DNA from: Terebella lapidaria
Lineage: Eukaryota; Annelida; Polychaeta; Terebellida; Terebellidae
DNA length: 64,000 bases
Assembly (NCBI GenBank): GCA_949152475.1
Contig: OX424564.1
Coordinates: forward strand, 22,628,165-22,692,164
Direction of reading: 5' to 3'
The notes under the pieces were generated by a model. It saw nothing but the letters and a program-made list of their open reading frames with translations. It had not been told where the DNA came from and did not search any database. A program made the position numbers and the translations under genes. Shown one piece after another: positions 62,037-64,000 of the stretch (the stretch's first letter is position 1; every line of letters begins with the position of its first letter).

Positions 62037-63618
62037 ATTGCAGATAACAGCAATCAATAAGTGATTGACTATTTGCACTTTTTGTCTAGTGGGAGAGTTG
62101 TTTAACTGATACAAGCTAAGACTATTACAGAAATCTCTGCATGACCTGTACAAATTACCATCCCTGTCACTTGTTACTACCTCGTACATTCGTATTGAAA
62201 ACACTTAAATCTTCCATGTCAGGTACACCTACATCACATTTAATAAAAAACATTTCTAGTTTGGTATAAAAGTCATTATGACAAGTCATAACAAGATACT
62301 ATTTAGCATCGCAAAAATATCAACAAAAATCGCTGTGAACGAGTTAGAAAAAGAAACAGAGTATAAATGTAAACACCAATGAATTGATCGTTTGCTCCTG
62401 ATACACCCGAGTGCACATGTATTGATTTGTTCCCCTTATCACACTTCTGTGACAACAACACTCAGGCAGGGAATACATATGATCAATATTAAAGACTAGT
62501 ATTCGCTCAAAACAGAACAAATTTGAGATCTGCAGGATATGTCTGAGGTGTACACCATACGCTAAACAGCCGGCAAAATATCAGGTCAGGTCATGTTCTT
62601 GTCAACGACTTCATGTCAGATTTTGGGAACGGAGCACAACACACGGTAAGAAAGACTTCTTCTTTTGAAGTCATTTACACCGTTCTTTGAATGATGTTTC
62701 TGCGATGCTAAATGGTATAATATGACCTGGGAGTCTATTGAAATATCAGAGTCGGCATTCTAGCCCAATGGTAAATTTCAGTCCGAAACGCGATCTCCAG
62801 GATCTGCACGTATTCGGGAATTCGGTCGTGTCACATCTATGAAGTGTCGATGTAGTGTTGTAATTGTGGACTAGAAGACACATTGGGGTGTATTCTACAC
62901 AAACATGTTGATACTGAAAAAATGCACCTCTACAAAAGCGAGAAAATACACAACATTTGGTACGGATCTGATGGGGATGATGGGGATAATTTTAACATTA
63001 TGGAAGATTGCCCAATTTTACAATTTTTACGATAAAAGTTCGGTGGGAAAATCGATGGGAAATTGAACTCTCGTATATTATGTATGCCTAGTTATAAAAT
63101 GATACCATTTAGCAACGCTAAATATCAGCACAAAAATAGGGTGAACGAGTTCGAAACATCAAATTGGCCTGTGCACTGGAAATCTCAGTGTCGGATGGCA
63201 TTGCAAAAATAAGGTTTCTATGACACGTACTTTATTAGAATCGACTGTCGGCCACTGTATTCCATCGTTCTGCTAACTAGAGTTTTAATATATATCACAT
63301 GTTGGATCAATTGCTATAGAGCCTGCACATTGAAGTGTCTTGTCCAATTATTCCTACAATAGAATATATGGATCCCATATCAACAGCCATGTATTGACAT
63401 GACATGTACGTAAATACGCATCACAGTTAGCCCAACTGACCATTATAAGCCCACCCGTTCTGCATGGTCCTCACAGCCCAATTGTTACACTCGGCTGGCC
63501 TGATAGCGGGCGTTTGACACGATTGCATGTTTTGTGACTAAAAAACATATTCAACTGGCACCTGTACGTTTTTTTTATCTACACAGTGGCTATATCGTCC
63601 CCACCTTGCATAGCCACC
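62037..63618. repeat. Segmental duplication, distal copy (upstream of second sulfotransferase gene)
   Basis: Matches 18,930-20,304 through most of its length with small insertions and deletions. An extra approximately 150-bp piece near 63,100-63,250 is absent from the other copy. The last 250 bp before the start codon are very similar in both. Confidence 0.8.
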
Positions 63619-64000
63619 ATGAGGTGTAAACAAGCGTCCCTGCCTTGTTCAGTCGTCCTCTGTGTTCTGCTTCTTGGAGTCTATCTCTCCATTTGGCCCA
63701 GTCGACTAGGTCGAGGTAATATAATAATGAGCCGAAATAAAATTGATCACAAATGAGAATGTGTATGATTGCAGTCAACGAGGAACATATATATTGTCCA
63801 TTTGTCTTTATTTTTTATTATTTCAGGCGAAGACGGGCAAATGCATGGGTATTCACCGCAAGATTCTGTACCATTCCAGTCTAATGCGACGTCTAATCCG
63901 AGCAGTGACGTCACAGAATCACGGCTGAAATTACATCCGAAGCCAGCGCTGTCACCAGGTGGCGCCTGTGGATTTGACTTCCGCAGAAATTACCTCCAAT
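63619..64000 (+). CDS. CHST: Carbohydrate sulfotransferase, second copy (partial, cut by window end)
   Basis: Exon 1 (63,619-63,715) is identical to that of the gene at 20,305 and keeps the CCACCATGAGG context and phase-1 donor. Exon 2 begins at 63,827 after TTATTTCAG and is open to the window edge. It ends in SPGGACGFDFRRNYLQ, identical to the first copy, while the stem just before differs clearly (GEDGQMHGYSPQDS against GEYRQIRAYLSGDS). The intron is shortened by about 20 bp. The catalytic part lies beyond the window, so activity cannot be judged. An identical signal anchor with a diverged stem suggests either selection on targeting or recent gene conversion of exon 1. Confidence 0.85.

Overview
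This is eukaryotic, animal DNA: split genes with GT-AG introns, AATAAA signals, CR1-type and other LINEs, LTR elements and long satellite-like repeats. The gene content (omega glutathione transferases, Golgi carbohydrate sulfotransferases) and the repeat families suggest a marine invertebrate, probably a lophotrochozoan such as a mollusc. That placement is an inference from memory of such genomes, not a database result.

Layout. 1-2.1 kb holds no recognisable gene. 2.14-4.92 kb is a DNA transposon-like unit with roughly 480-bp inverted arms and a 5-bp target duplication. 5.3-16.2 kb is a tandem cluster of three omega-class GST copies: a dead copy (8.04-8.8 kb) whose upstream region is split by a 2.37-kb transposon full of 134-bp tandem repeats, then two five-exon genes of 236 codons each that look intact. 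17.5-21.5 kb and 63.6-64 kb belong to a carbohydrate sulfotransferase family: an orphan first exon, one complete two-exon gene, and a second copy cut by the window end. The last two lie in a segmental duplication about 43 kb apart.

The 22-62 kb interval is almost all mobile DNA. A DNA transposon with about 0.8-0.95-kb inverted arms (22.44-50.46 kb) was entered by Ty3/gypsy element A (25.22-48.40 kb, 4-bp duplication GTAG). Element A's 3' LTR was in turn entered by Ty3/gypsy element B (37.12-48.02 kb, 4-bp duplication ATTG). Both LTR elements are very young. Both carry gag, pol and an additional 3' ORF with two C2H2 zinc fingers. In B this ORF sits behind a copy of the LTR's own promoter design: a GTTCGCGGAAG array followed by a TATA box. 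From 51.7 to 62.0 kb an internally deleted LINE is split by an approximately 7.9-kb insertion carrying a second LINE on the minus strand. The second LINE's ORF2 is open, and its ORF1 ends in a domain resembling IMPACT/YigZ (UPF0029).

Functional reading. The host genes are detoxification/redox enzymes (GSTO) and Golgi glycan sulfation enzymes, both expanded by tandem and segmental duplication. Transposons have entered one GST upstream region, the apparent 3' UTR of the sulfotransferase gene, and the spacer between sulfotransferase copies. The observations most worth a second look are the zinc-finger third ORFs with their promoter module, the LINE ORF1-IMPACT fusion, a covarying hairpin array in the LTR of element A, and the nuclear-receptor-like site array in the transposon at the GST pseudogene.
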